From contig CAAFMS010000013.1 in the NCBI GenBank assembly GCA_900764105.1, positions 62,001 to 126,000 on the forward strand: 64,000 nucleotides of DNA, in the 5' to 3' direction. Shown here piece after piece: positions 39,426 through 47,981 of the stretch (positions are counted from its first letter, which is position 1; each line of letters starts with the position of its first letter). The notes under the pieces were generated by a model. The model worked only from the letters and a program-made list of their open reading frames with translations. It searched no databases and was not told the DNA's origin. This DNA is from Clostridia bacterium (GTDB lineage: Bacteria > Bacillota > Clostridia > Christensenellales > Borkfalkiaceae). The position numbers were made by a program, and so were the translations under genes.

Positions 39426-42365
39426 TTACTTTTTATTGCGTTTTCTGAGTTCTATAACCGACATAAGGCTTCTCAGCCTTATCGTCACCGCGCCAGAGTT
39501 CGATATTTCGTCGATTTTTATCTGCGTGTAAAGCCGTCCCGACTTCTCGACGGTCGCTCGCACTTCGTCCGTCGTTACAGCGTCTACTCCGCAACCGAAC
39601 GAAACGAGTTGAACGAGATGCGCGTTCAGTTCTTCGGGACTTTCCGCTACGAATTTCGCCGCATTGTACATTCTCGCGTGATACGTCCATTGATTTCTGA
39701 CTTTCGTAGGCAGTTTGCCGTCGTTCGGTCTTATGGCGTCCTCGCTTATTATGGTCGCTCCGAGCCTTGCGATAAGTTCGTGTATTCCGTGGTTTATTTC
39801 GGGGTCGACGTGGTACGGTCTGCCTGCTAAAACGATTACGGGTTCACCGCTTTTTTTAGCGTTTTCTATCAGTTCGTCAGCCTTAAAGCGTATTGCGTTT
39901 ATATAGCCGTGGTACTCGTTAAACGCCTTATAGGCGGCTTTTTTAACGTTGTTCAAAGTAATCGCATTGTTTGCGAAGTGGGTTTTGAGTATCGGGGTAA
40001 TTCGCTTTATAAACTGCGACGGGTTCGCAACGCTTACGAAGTCGCATATAAAGTCTACGTTTTTAATATCGGGAACGTTCTTTAAAATAACTTGCGGATA
40101 GTACGCCACGACGGGGCAGTTGAAGTGGTCGTCGCCTTGCCCCTCGTCTACGTTATAGGTCATATCGGGGTAAAAAATTGCGTCTGCCTTTTCGTTTATC
40201 AGCGTTTCGATATGTCCGTGAACGAGTTTCGCAGGGTAACATACCGTGTCGGATGGTATGGTGTATTGACCGATTTCGTAAATTTTTCTGTCCGAAAAAG
40301 GCGAAGTCATCGCATTGAATCCGAGTTCGGTGAAAAACTTGCTCCAAAAGGGCAACAACTCGTACATATTGAGAGCGAGCGGAAGTCCTACGTTAATTTT
40401 GTCCGATTTCCTCTCGGTGTTTACATACTTCGACAGCAGTTTGATCTTGTACGCGTAAAGGTCTTTGTCGCCCGTCGTCTGTTTTCCAGAGACGGGTTTG
40501 GAGCAGCGGTTTCCCGCAATATATTTTTTTCCGTCCGAAAATACGCTTATCGTGAGATTGCATTTGTTTCCGCAACCGCCGCAGACGATATTCGAGGTTT
40601 TACGCGAGAAATTTTTGAGTTCTTCGGCGTTTAAAACGCTGCTTTTACCCGTATTTTTAACGTCTTTCGCGTAAAGCGCGGCGCCGTAAGCCCCCATTAA
40701 AGCGGAGAAGGACGGACGAATTACGTTAAGTCCCGTTTCCTGTTCAAACGCCCGAAGTACGCAGTCGTTTAAGAAAGTGCCGCCCTGAACTACCACGTTT
40801 TTGCCCAAATCCGAGGCTTTAGCGCAACGAATAACTTTGTAAAGGGCGTTTTTGACGACGCTTATCGAAAGCCCCGCCGAAATATTCTCGACGGAAGCCC
40901 CGTCCTTTTGCGCCTGCTTTACCGAACTGTTCATAAACACGGTACACCTCGAACCGAGGTTTACGGGAGCGTCGGCGAACAAGCCGAGATTTGCGAAAGT
41001 CTCCACGTCGTAACCTAAGGACGAGGCGAACGTTTGCAGGAACGAACCGCAACCCGAAGAACAGGCTTCGTTGAGGAAAAGTTGGTCTATAAGTCCGTTT
41101 CTTATCTTAAAGCACTTCATATCCTGTCCGCCGATGTCTAAAATAAAGTCTACGTCGGGGCGGAATTTTTTAGCGGCGGTGTAGTGCGCGACGGTCTCTA
41201 CGACCCCGGCGTCGAAATGAAACGCTGCCTTTATCATATCTTCGCCGTAGCCCGTTACGGCAGCCGAAACGATTTCTATATCGGGGTACTTTTCGTATAG
41301 TTTTTTCAGATAATCGTACACCGTTTCGACGGGTTTTCCTACGCTCGGAAGGTATACGGGGTTGAACACGTTGCCGTCCTCGTCCGTAAGGAGCAGTTTG
41401 ACGGTAGTCGAGCCTGCGTCCACGCCGAGATACATTTTGCCGTTCGGCTTGTCGAGCGTTTTGATTCCCTCGGAATTTTTCGCGTGTCTGTTTTTAAACT
41501 CTTCGTATTCTTCTTTGGAAGCGAAAAGCGGTCGGCATTGTTCGTACTTGCCGAAAGAAGCCGTGTTTTTGAAATATGAAACGAGCGTTTCGGCGGTCGT
41601 GACTTCCGCAGACGGTGAAAGAGCCGCGCCTAACGCCACGAAATAAAGTGAGTTTTCGGGTAATTTACCCGTGAGATTAAGCGTTTTGTCAAACGCCGTC
41701 CGAAGTTCCGAAAGGAAGGTGAGGGGACCGCCGAGATAAAGTGCGTTGCCCTCGATTTTTCTGCCTTGGGCGAGACCCGCGACCGTCTGATTTGCGACCG
41801 CCGCGAAAATTCCCGCGGCGACGTCTGACTTTTTCGCGCCCTGATTTAAAAGCGGTTGCACGTCGGATTTTGCGAAAACTCCGCAACGCGAAGCGATGGT
41901 GTATACCTTTTCGTGAGACTTACATAGTTCGTTTAAATCTTCGGGCGTAAGTTTCATAAGGGTTGCCATCTGGTCGATGAACGCGCCCGTGCCGCCCGCG
42001 CACGTTCCGTTCATTCGCATTTCGAAGCCGCCCGTCAAAAATATGATTTTCGCGTCCTCGCCGCCGAGTTCGACAACGACGTCCGTTTCGGGGCAGTATT
42101 TCGCGACCGCCGTTTTTTCGGCGTAAACCTCTTGCGAAAAGGGAAGATTTAAGGTTTCGGCAACGCCCATTCCCGACGAACCCGAAAGGCATACCGTCAT
42201 TTCTTCGTCGCCGAATTTTTTCGCGATTTCGCTAAGTACCGAAACGGCTGTTTCGGGAATTTTTGACAAGTGCCTTTGATATTTTTCAAATAATATTTCG
42301 CCGTTTTCTCCTAAAAGTACGGTTTTTAAGGTCGTTGAACCTATGTCTATGCCTAATCTCTTCAT
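39426..42365 (-). CDS. 2-hydroxyacyl-CoA dehydratase activase-type protein (two BadF/BcrA ATPase domains plus DUF2229)
   Basis: A 979-residue protein. Two ASKHA-fold ATPase domains of the BadF/BadG/BcrA/BcrD family follow each other: MKRLGIDIGSTTLKTVLLGE at residue 1, with NGTCAGGTGAF, and MYLGVDAGSTTVKLLLTDED near residue 310, with NEACSSGCGSF. The cysteines in these loops hold a bridging [4Fe-4S] cluster in known activases. A CGGCGNKC metal site lies near 595. The C-terminal third is DUF2229 (VGLPLALNMYELLPFWSKFF, SDTVCYPAKLVHGH). Activases drive electrons into dehydratases by ATP hydrolysis. The substrate of this DUF2229 branch is unknown. The start overlaps the upstream gene by four bases. 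Confidence 0.88.
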   Translation of the reverse strand: MKRLGIDIGSTTLKTVLLGENGEILFEKYQRHLSKIPETAVSVLSEIAKKFGDEEMTVCLSGSSGMGVAETLNLPFSQEVYAEKTAVAKYCPETDVVVELGGEDAKIIFLTGGFEMRMNGTCAGGTGAFIDQMATLMKLTPEDLNELCKSHEKVYTIASRCGVFAKSDVQPLLNQGAKKSDVAAGIFAAVANQTVAGLAQGRKIEGNALYLGGPLTFLSELRTAFDKTLNLTGKLPENSLYFVALGAALSPSAEVTTAETLVSYFKNTASFGKYEQCRPLFASKEEYEEFKNRHAKNSEGIKTLDKPNGKMYLGVDAGSTTVKLLLTDEDGNVFNPVYLPSVGKPVETVYDYLKKLYEKYPDIEIVSAAVTGYGEDMIKAAFHFDAGVVETVAHYTAAKKFRPDVDFILDIGGQDMKCFKIRNGLIDQLFLNEACSSGCGSFLQTFASSLGYDVETFANLGLFADAPVNLGSRCTVFMNSSVKQAQKDGASVENISAGLSISVVKNALYKVIRCAKASDLGKNVVVQGGTFLNDCVLRAFEQETGLNVIRPSFSALMGAYGAALYAKDVKNTGKSSVLNAEELKNFSRKTSNIVCGGCGNKCNLTISVFSDGKKYIAGNRCSKPVSGKQTTGDKDLYAYKIKLLSKYVNTERKSDKINVGLPLALNMYELLPFWSKFFTELGFNAMTSPFSDRKIYEIGQYTIPSDTVCYPAKLVHGHIETLINEKADAIFYPDMTYNVDEGQGDDHFNCPVVAYYPQVILKNVPDIKNVDFICDFVSVANPSQFIKRITPILKTHFANNAITLNNVKKAAYKAFNEYHGYINAIRFKADELIENAKKSGEPVIVLAGRPYHVDPEINHGIHELIARLGATIISEDAIRPNDGKLPTKVRNQWTYHARMYNAAKFVAESPEELNAHLVQLVSFGCGVDAVTTDEVRATVEKSGRLYTQIKIDEISNSGAVTIRLRSLMSVIELRKRNKK

Positions 42366-43600
42366 ACCGCTTTTTCCTCTCTCGCAATCGAGAGCATGAG
42401 CTTGATTCTGTTTTCCTGATTGACTTTGGAAGCCCCCGCGTCGTAGTCCACGGGGAAAATGTTGGCGTCGGGGTAGAGTTCTCTGAGTTTTCTTATCGTG
42501 CCTTTACCTACGATATGGTTTGGAAGGCAGCCGAACGGCTGAGCGCAGACCACGTTGTTGTAGCCCTTTTCGATAAGTTCGGCGACTTCTCCGGGGAGCA
42601 GCCAGCCCTCGCCCATTTTTACGCCTCTGTCGATTACCTTGTCCGCCATAAGTTTGATTTTTTCAAACGAAGCGGGGGTTACGAATTCGGGGTAGTCCTC
42701 TAACGCTTTTTCGATAAGTCCGTCGTAGCCCGCGAGTATTTTCTCGGCTTTTTGACCTATAAAATACTTGATAAAACTGCCGCCGTAATAGCGGTGATCG
42801 ACCTCGACGTTCGCCGCGCAGTACTGTAAAAAGCCCATAACGCCCGGCACCATAATTTCGCACCCTTCGCCCAAAAGGAATTTTTCAAGTCCTCGATTGG
42901 CAAACGGGGAGTATTTAACGTAAATTTCGCCTACGATACCTACTTTAACGAGGGTTTTAGGCGTTTTTGGTATTTCGTGGAAGTCCTTTGCAATCGCCGA
43001 GAGATTTCTGAGAATTTTTTTCTTGGAAAAGCCCGTTTTGCGTTTGAAGCCCTCGGAAAGGTCGGCAAGCCATTTCTGCGTTACTTTTTCGGTATCGCCT
43101 TTGTTCGTTTCATAAGGTTCGACCTGATTTTTGAGCAGCATAAGCATATCGCCGTAGACAATCGAGGCGAAGCCCGAAAGGAGCATCGGAAGGGTGAGTT
43201 TGAAACCGCTGTATTTTTCAAGCCCTGCGAAACTCACCGAAATTACGGGAACGAACGAAAGCCCCATTTCTTCGAGCGCTTTACGGAGCAGAAAAATATA
43301 GTTTGAAGCCCTGCAACCTCCGCCCGTCTGAAAAAAGATAAGCGCGGTTTTATGTACGTCGTACCTTCCGCTTTCCAAAGCGTATATGAGTTGACCGCAG
43401 GAACATATCGCGGGGTAACACATATCGTTGTGTATGTATTTAAGTCCCGCGTCTATAACCTCCTTGCCCTCGTCTCTCACGACTTCCAACTTGTAGCCGT
43501 TATTTCTGAATATTTTTTCGAAAAGCCCCATGTGCATCGGGAAAATATCCGGGCAGAGAATGGTGTATTCTCTTTTCATCTGCTTCGTAAAATCTACCAT
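42362..43600 (-). CDS. 2-hydroxyacyl-CoA dehydratase-like (CoA dehydratase D-component type) protein
   Basis: A 412-residue protein: TILCPDIFPMHMGLFEKIFRNNGYKLEVV, then HNDMCYPAICSCGQLIYAL with clustered cysteines, FFQTGGGCRASNYIFLLRKAL, and CAQPFGCLPNHIVGKG near the C-terminus. These cysteine motifs resemble the iron-sulfur-binding dehydratase subunits. In many Clostridia the same domain is fused to the C-terminus of the activase in one protein of about 1,400 residues; here it is a separate upstream gene with an ATGA overlap. AAAGGTAAG precedes the ATG. Confidence 0.85.
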   Translation of the reverse strand: MVDFTKQMKREYTILCPDIFPMHMGLFEKIFRNNGYKLEVVRDEGKEVIDAGLKYIHNDMCYPAICSCGQLIYALESGRYDVHKTALIFFQTGGGCRASNYIFLLRKALEEMGLSFVPVISVSFAGLEKYSGFKLTLPMLLSGFASIVYGDMLMLLKNQVEPYETNKGDTEKVTQKWLADLSEGFKRKTGFSKKKILRNLSAIAKDFHEIPKTPKTLVKVGIVGEIYVKYSPFANRGLEKFLLGEGCEIMVPGVMGFLQYCAANVEVDHRYYGGSFIKYFIGQKAEKILAGYDGLIEKALEDYPEFVTPASFEKIKLMADKVIDRGVKMGEGWLLPGEVAELIEKGYNNVVCAQPFGCLPNHIVGKGTIRKLRELYPDANIFPVDYDAGASKVNQENRIKLMLSIAREEKAV

Positions 43601-43674
43601 TTAACTTACCTTTAAAATCCGAAATCGCGGTTTTATCGACTTATAGCCGCGTTTTTCGTCGTTGATATTCGTTT

Positions 43675-44343
43675 TTATTGTTGTTCGGACTGCTTTATCC
43701 GTTTATACATATCCTGCATCTGCTCGTCGATTTCCGCTATCTTGTTCGAGCAGAGAAGCATCTCTTCGTTTATTCCTTCGGGGAGTTTCGACTTGTCAGC
43801 CTTGTACCTTACGTCGTGTTCGAGACTCGCCCAGAAGTCCATAGCGATAGTCCTTATCTGAACTTCGGCGATGACGTATTCCGTTCTGTCGGATAAAAAT
43901 ACGGGTACTTTTATATCGAGGTGAAGCGACCGATAACCGTTGTAGTTGGGCGTTTTGATGTAGTCCTGCTTTTTTACGATTTCGAGGTCGGTCTGTCTCG
44001 CGAGCATTTCCGCAACGCTGTAAACGTCGTCTATATAGTGGCATACGACCCGAACTCCCGCTATGTCGTTTATGTTCTTTTTCGCCGACTCGATTGTGAC
44101 GGGGTAGCCTTTTTTTACCAACTTCGCTATAATGCTGTCGGGCGATTTTAATCTGCTCTCGATGTGGTGAATAGGGTTTCTCGCGTATAAAACGTTGAAC
44201 TCGTTATTTAAAATTTCGAGTTTGAGTTTTATCTGTCTTACCGCCGAATCGTAAAGATTGAGCATAACGGAATATTCGCGGCTGCCGCCGTAAAACGCCG
44301 ATATATCGCTTCTGTTATTGTTATAGCCGCCTGCTCCGTTCAT
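43675..44343 (-). CDS. small alarmone synthetase (RelQ/YjbM-type GTP pyrophosphokinase)
   Basis: A 222-residue protein with a lone RelA/SpoT synthetase domain: HHIESRLKSPDSIIAKLVKKG, NDIAGVRVVCHYIDDVYSVAEML, KTPNYNGYRSLHLDIKVP (substrate loop) and AEVQIRTIAMDFWASLEHDVRYK. There is no hydrolase, TGS or ACT domain. Enzymes of this type make (p)ppGpp from GTP or GDP plus ATP as part of stringent stress responses. The ATG at 44343 is chosen because GAGGAGG lies 8 bases upstream and it gives the usual length. Earlier in-frame ATGs at 44457 and 44472 would add a basic tail read from leader DNA. Confidence 0.92.
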   Translation of the reverse strand: MNGAGGYNNNRSDISAFYGGSREYSVMLNLYDSAVRQIKLKLEILNNEFNVLYARNPIHHIESRLKSPDSIIAKLVKKGYPVTIESAKKNINDIAGVRVVCHYIDDVYSVAEMLARQTDLEIVKKQDYIKTPNYNGYRSLHLDIKVPVFLSDRTEYVIAEVQIRTIAMDFWASLEHDVRYKADKSKLPEGINEEMLLCSNKIAEIDEQMQDMYKRIKQSEQQ

Positions 44344-44618
44344 ACTTTTCCTCCTCGGACGCTTGCTTTGCGGCTCTCGCCGTGCTTTTGCTTCGCGTCT
44401 TTTCTTTACGCCCGACGAAAAAGAGACGACCTTTTTTCGACCGACATAATTATCCATTATAAATAATAGCACAAAATGCGATAAAATTCAAATAAAAAGT
44501 CGCTTTATGGGTAAAAAGCACGAACATTTCACTTTTCGCATATATTTTGTTCGCCCGCTTTACAAACGTCGCAAAAAATGATAGAATAAATCGTGTAAAT
44601 ATCCTGTCGGAGAGTTTT

Positions 44619-45950
44619 ATGAAGGAATTATTCAACGAGACTGTCTCAAAAATTAAAAGATACGATTTTTTAACCGGTTTTTCTAAGCGTAAGGCTGCAG
44701 AAAAAGCGGATCTTACCGCAAGGGTCGCGACTTTGCGCAAGAGAAACGGCAAGGTCGGAAACAAGGACCTCGATTTAGAGATTTTTCAGATAAACGCTAA
44801 GATTTCGGACGTTGAAAAGACGATTGACAAGTGCAAACTCGAGATAAAAAACATTAAAAAAGACGTTGCGGACTCGCTCAGGGAGTGCTATGCGAAAGCC
44901 GACTCGCCCGATTTTTTAAGGAGAGTACAAAAGGCTTACGACCACGTTTTCGACGGTAAAACTACGCTTGTTTCGTTAAACGAGGCGGGAGGGATTTTCG
45001 GCGAATCGAAAATCGTAGGAGCGGTCGTAACTCACGACAAGTCAAAAAAATGTATGGTAAAAGAATGCGTTCTGGCGGGCGAGAAAAATCAGTCGGGCAG
45101 AATAGTTTCGAGACCCGAAGTCATCGTTTACGATTACGACCTCAAAAAGACCGAAGGGGAACTCAGAATAGAGGACGACACGTTCAAACGCGTTCTCGAA
45201 AAGAGGCAGTCGTCGGAACTTACGGTGTTCGTAAAAGAAACGTATACCGAAAAAGTCGTTCTGCCGTCAATACTGTTTACTGCGGTTGTTGCGGTCGTTC
45301 TCGGTTTTCTGTTCGGCGCGAAGTTGTATAGCGGAATGTTCGGAAACCTCTTTTACGGGTTCGCCGCGATAGGCGCGGTCGCTCTCATCGGGTTCTCGGT
45401 CGTAGGAATTAAGAGAGAACAAAAAGGCGCGGTCGTTGACGCCGCGGGGCTATCGGCGTTTCTGATTGCCGTTTTCTCCGCTCCCGTTATGATTGTCGTA
45501 ACGGGCGTTACGGTAAAAATCGCGATACCGATATTCCTTGCGTGCTATTCGATAGTTGTATTCATAGTGAGATTTAAACTCAGAAACGAAGAAAGAACGG
45601 GCGATTTAGATTATACTTTACTGTTTGTCTTTACGGGGGTATTCCTCGGGGCGGCGTTCAGAGTAGCGGCGAAGAATGTTTATCCCGTAAACGTTTACGG
45701 AAAGGCGTTTGCGTGGGGCGTGTTCGGAATCGTCGCGATAGTCGGGGTCGCTCTCTCGATTTCGGTTTTCGTCTCGAATAAAAAAGAAAAAACGGGGCTG
45801 AAATTGCAGACGATTTTGTCGGTAATACTCTTTATGTCGGCGATATGCGTTACCACGTCGATAAGAAGTATACCCGTGTTTACGATTTCTTTAGCCGTCG
45901 TGATAGTTTGCGTGACGGCGTATCTGTACGGAAAATTGAACGAAAAATGA
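44619..45950 (+). CDS. membrane protein with N-terminal coiled coil
   Basis: A 443-residue protein of no recognised family. Residues 1-90 are charged and largely coiled coil (KDLDLEIFQINAKISDVEKTIDKCKLEIKN). Residues 90-200 look globular and beta-rich (VGAVVTHDKSKKCMVKECVLAG). Residues 210-440 hold about eight membrane segments (SILFTAVVAVVLGFLFGA; ILSVILFMSAICVTTSIR). CGGAGAG precedes the ATG at 44619, which starts the conserved-looking N-terminus. Its stop overlaps the start of the FTR-like gene (ATGA), so the two are translated together. Confidence 0.75.
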   Translation: MKELFNETVSKIKRYDFLTGFSKRKAAEKADLTARVATLRKRNGKVGNKDLDLEIFQINAKISDVEKTIDKCKLEIKNIKKDVADSLRECYAKADSPDFLRRVQKAYDHVFDGKTTLVSLNEAGGIFGESKIVGAVVTHDKSKKCMVKECVLAGEKNQSGRIVSRPEVIVYDYDLKKTEGELRIEDDTFKRVLEKRQSSELTVFVKETYTEKVVLPSILFTAVVAVVLGFLFGAKLYSGMFGNLFYGFAAIGAVALIGFSVVGIKREQKGAVVDAAGLSAFLIAVFSAPVMIVVTGVTVKIAIPIFLACYSIVVFIVRFKLRNEERTGDLDYTLLFVFTGVFLGAAFRVAAKNVYPVNVYGKAFAWGVFGIVAIVGVALSISVFVSNKKEKTGLKLQTILSVILFMSAICVTTSIRSIPVFTISLAVVIVCVTAYLYGKLNEK

Positions 45951-46144
45951 AAATAAGGCTTAACGAAGATAAAAAAATTGTAGAGACGGTGGCCGAAGGA
46001 CTTAAAGCAAAAGGCGGATATTGTCCGTGTCGGGTAGGAAAGAAACCCGAATACAAATGTATGTGCGAAGAGTTTCGCTCGCAGATAAAGGACTCCGATT
46101 TCGAGGGTTACTGCCATTGCGGACTGTTCTATAAAAGTAAATAA
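45947..46144 (+). CDS. ferredoxin-thioredoxin reductase catalytic-chain-like protein
   Basis: A 65-residue protein with the three paired-cysteine motifs of the FTR catalytic chain: YCPC (C26, C28), CMC (C38, C40) and YCHCGLFY (C56, C58). The spacing is shorter between the first two motifs than in plant and cyanobacterial FTR. In FTR these cysteines hold a [4Fe-4S] cluster next to a redox disulfide that reduces thioredoxin from ferredoxin. No variable chain or thioredoxin is nearby. In anaerobes short homologues probably act as stand-alone disulfide reductases. The ATG overlaps the stop of the upstream membrane protein gene. Confidence 0.88.
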   Translation: MKIRLNEDKKIVETVAEGLKAKGGYCPCRVGKKPEYKCMCEEFRSQIKDSDFEGYCHCGLFYKSK

Positions 46145-46190
46145 CCTTCTCGCGTCCTCCTTTGGTTATATTTGTAAGATTTGTCGTCAT

Positions 46191-46333
46191 GCTTCCACCT
46201 TCGGGGGAAGTGGGTTGACGGAATGGAATGGAAGTCAAGCCGATAGGGGACAAATAAACGAGCGTTAGAACTATCCCCTATCGTCAAAATCTCGCGTATG
46301 CTCGATTTTGCCACTTTCCCCGAAGGTGGAAGC
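46191..46333. repeat. dispersed repeat family A, copy 4
   Basis: Ends GCTTCCACCTTCGGGGGAAG and CTTTCCCCGAAGGTGGAAGC are inverted copies. The interior GATAGGGGACAAATAA and ATCCCCTATCGTC match copies 1, 2 and 5. Confidence 0.8.
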
Positions 46334-46463
46334 GGGTAATGTAAGGTACTCTCGCCGTATTGAACTGGTTTTTACCGAGACGGAAAGAGGCAATCAGAAA
46401 AAAGTCTCCCCTTGCAGAGTGGAGGCTTCCAAAGCGAATTAAAAGTATTGTAAAAATAATTTT

Positions 46464-46513
46464 CGAGACGCCTTATCTTAAAAATGCTCGCATTTTTAAG
46501 ATAAGGCGTCTCG
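46464..46513. terminator. perfect 24-bp inverted repeat, probable bidirectional terminator
   Basis: CGAGACGCCTTATCTTAAAA-ATGC (46464-46487) and its exact complement (46490-46513) are separated by only two bases. It lies between convergent genes and is flanked by T/A-rich DNA on both sides. Confidence 0.7.
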
Positions 46514-46541
46514 TTGTGCTTTTTAATGATTTCCGAATATC

Positions 46542-47066
46542 TTAAATCAAAAATATTACTTTGTGTTCGGGATCCTTCGACGTTATAGAGTAAACGTGGT
46601 CGGAAAGCAGATAACTTTTCGTGTTTGCTCCCTCGTATGCGGGGTCGCCTGTCGGCGTTTCGCCTTTAAACGTCGTGATTTTCAGGTTTTTCGCGAGCGT
46701 TTTTCCCGCGTATTTTATCGCGCTTTCTTTTTTAGTCCAAAGAGTGAAAAAATGCCGCTCGCTCTTTATCTGTTCCCGCTCGGCTTCCGAAAAATACTTT
46801 TTCGCAATGCCATCGAAATCAATCTTTTTCTCAGCAAAATTCTCCGCGTCGATTCCTACTTCCCTTTTCGATACGGCTACCATTATAAGCCCTTTCGTAT
46901 GCGTGATATTGAAAAATAGTTCTCCCGAAATAAGATACGGCTTGCCGTTTTCGTTGAAGGAAAGCGAGTTTTTGTCCGCCGTTATTCCGTAGTATTTTTC
47001 GAGTACGAAAAACAGCATTTCATGGGCGAGTTCTTTGGGTTTATATGAATAATATACCTCTGCCAT
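46542..47066 (-). CDS. 4'-phosphopantetheinyl transferase superfamily protein (Sfp-like)
   Basis: A 174-residue protein with the Sfp-type signatures NENGKPYL, FFNITHTKGLIMVAVS, VGIDAENF (metal-binding Asp), and KKYFSEAEREQI...FFTLWTKKESAIKYAGKTL (WxxKEAxxK-like helix). These enzymes move the phosphopantetheine arm of CoA to a serine on a carrier protein. The short size fits compact Sfp-like proteins. No PKS/NRPS is nearby, so it may serve an acyl carrier protein. The ATG at 47066 lies one base after the YwaF-like stop and begins the conserved N-terminus. Confidence 0.9.
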   Translation of the reverse strand: MAEVYYSYKPKELAHEMLFFVLEKYYGITADKNSLSFNENGKPYLISGELFFNITHTKGLIMVAVSKREVGIDAENFAEKKIDFDGIAKKYFSEAEREQIKSERHFFTLWTKKESAIKYAGKTLAKNLKITTFKGETPTGDPAYEGANTKSYLLSDHVYSITSKDPEHKVIFLI

Positions 47067-47067
47067 A

Positions 47068-47856
47068 TCAATAAAACTTCTTCTTTTTATACGCGAGCCT
47101 GTACGCTCCGTAGGCAATGCCTGCCGCTACTTCCGAAAATACGAGAATGTAAAGTCCGACGAAAATCGGATACGGGAACGCTTTTTTGAACGGAGTAATG
47201 TATTTCACATTGTCCATATAAGGTCCGATAAAGAACATATTTACATCTTGTCCCGTGAGCGGAGGGATTGTAAAATTCAGTATTTCCGCAATGACGATAC
47301 CTATCATAAACACTATAAAAGCCCCTCTATAGAGCGATAAATCGAACTTTTTTGCGTAAACGCGTAGTCCCGCGACGGCGGTCGTTATCATCAGAATATG
47401 GTGAATCATCGACTGAAAATTTATCGTCATACTGTGAGAAAAAACGGTTGACGGGGTAAGCATTACTATTAATCCCGCAAACAGACAATAGGTCGAATTG
47501 TACGCCGAGAGATAGTCGTAAATTTTGCCCTTTTTCAGAATTGCCGCGAGCAAAAACGTGTAGAGCGGCGTAGAGCAGAACTGAAAGGGAAAGTCGTACC
47601 AACGATATACGCCGACGGGCGACGAGTCGTAGATGGATAAAAACTGCTTGACGAGTTCGCCGACCCACATTACCGAAGCAGAAACGATATACGAAATGTA
47701 CAACGTTTTTTTATCGTCTTTGAGCGAAAAGAAAAAAACTAAGGCGACGCCGCCGAGAAGGAGTACGAGCCATATAAAGTGAAACCAATCGTAGGGCTTC
47801 GGCAGGTATTCGGTCGACAGCGAAAGCGAATGAGCGAATTTATGTATCTTTTCCAT
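47068..47856 (-). CDS. YwaF/TIGR02206-type integral membrane protein
   Basis: A 262-residue protein with six to seven membrane segments. WYDFPFQFCSTPLYTFLLAAILKKG, GLIVMLTPSTVFSHSMTINFQSMIHHILMI and PYMDNVKYITPFKKAFPYPIFVGLYILVF resemble the TIGR02206/YwaF family, which has no established function. The ATG at 47856 is chosen: ACGGAG stands 6 bases upstream, and the promoter (47887-47915) would start transcription just upstream of it. An ATG at 47886 lies too close to the -10 box to be transcribed. Confidence 0.8.
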   Translation of the reverse strand: MEKIHKFAHSLSLSTEYLPKPYDWFHFIWLVLLLGGVALVFFFSLKDDKKTLYISYIVSASVMWVGELVKQFLSIYDSSPVGVYRWYDFPFQFCSTPLYTFLLAAILKKGKIYDYLSAYNSTYCLFAGLIVMLTPSTVFSHSMTINFQSMIHHILMITTAVAGLRVYAKKFDLSLYRGAFIVFMIGIVIAEILNFTIPPLTGQDVNMFFIGPYMDNVKYITPFKKAFPYPIFVGLYILVFSEVAAGIAYGAYRLAYKKKKFY

Positions 47857-47886
47857 TATGTTCTCCGTTTTATACTTATCGTTCAT

Positions 47887-47915
47887 ATTTTACAGCCATA
47901 TTATCAAAATGTCAA
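47887..47915 (-). promoter_or_regulatory. promoter of the YwaF-like/phosphopantetheinyl transferase operon
   Basis: Minus strand: TTGACA (47915-47910), 17 bases, TAAAAT (47892-47887). Confidence 0.7.
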
Positions 47916-47933
47916 GGAAATGCCCGCAAACGC

Positions 47934-47962
47934 TTGCTTGGTTTTTTAAAATATGCTAAAAT
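47934..47962 (+). promoter_or_regulatory. promoter of the fucosidase gene
   Basis: TTGCTT (47934-47939), 17 bases, TAAAAT (47957-47962). It lies back to back with the promoter of the divergent operon. Confidence 0.65.
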
Positions 47963-47981
47963 AACCATCGAGGTGACTACT

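Larger units (their letters stand above)
46145..46541. other. non-coding gap with repeat A copy 4 and a perfect inverted repeat
   Basis: No gene is seen. Repeat A copy 4 (46191-46333) and the 24-bp perfect inverted repeat (46464-46513) account for half of it; the rest shows nothing notable. Confidence 0.65.
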
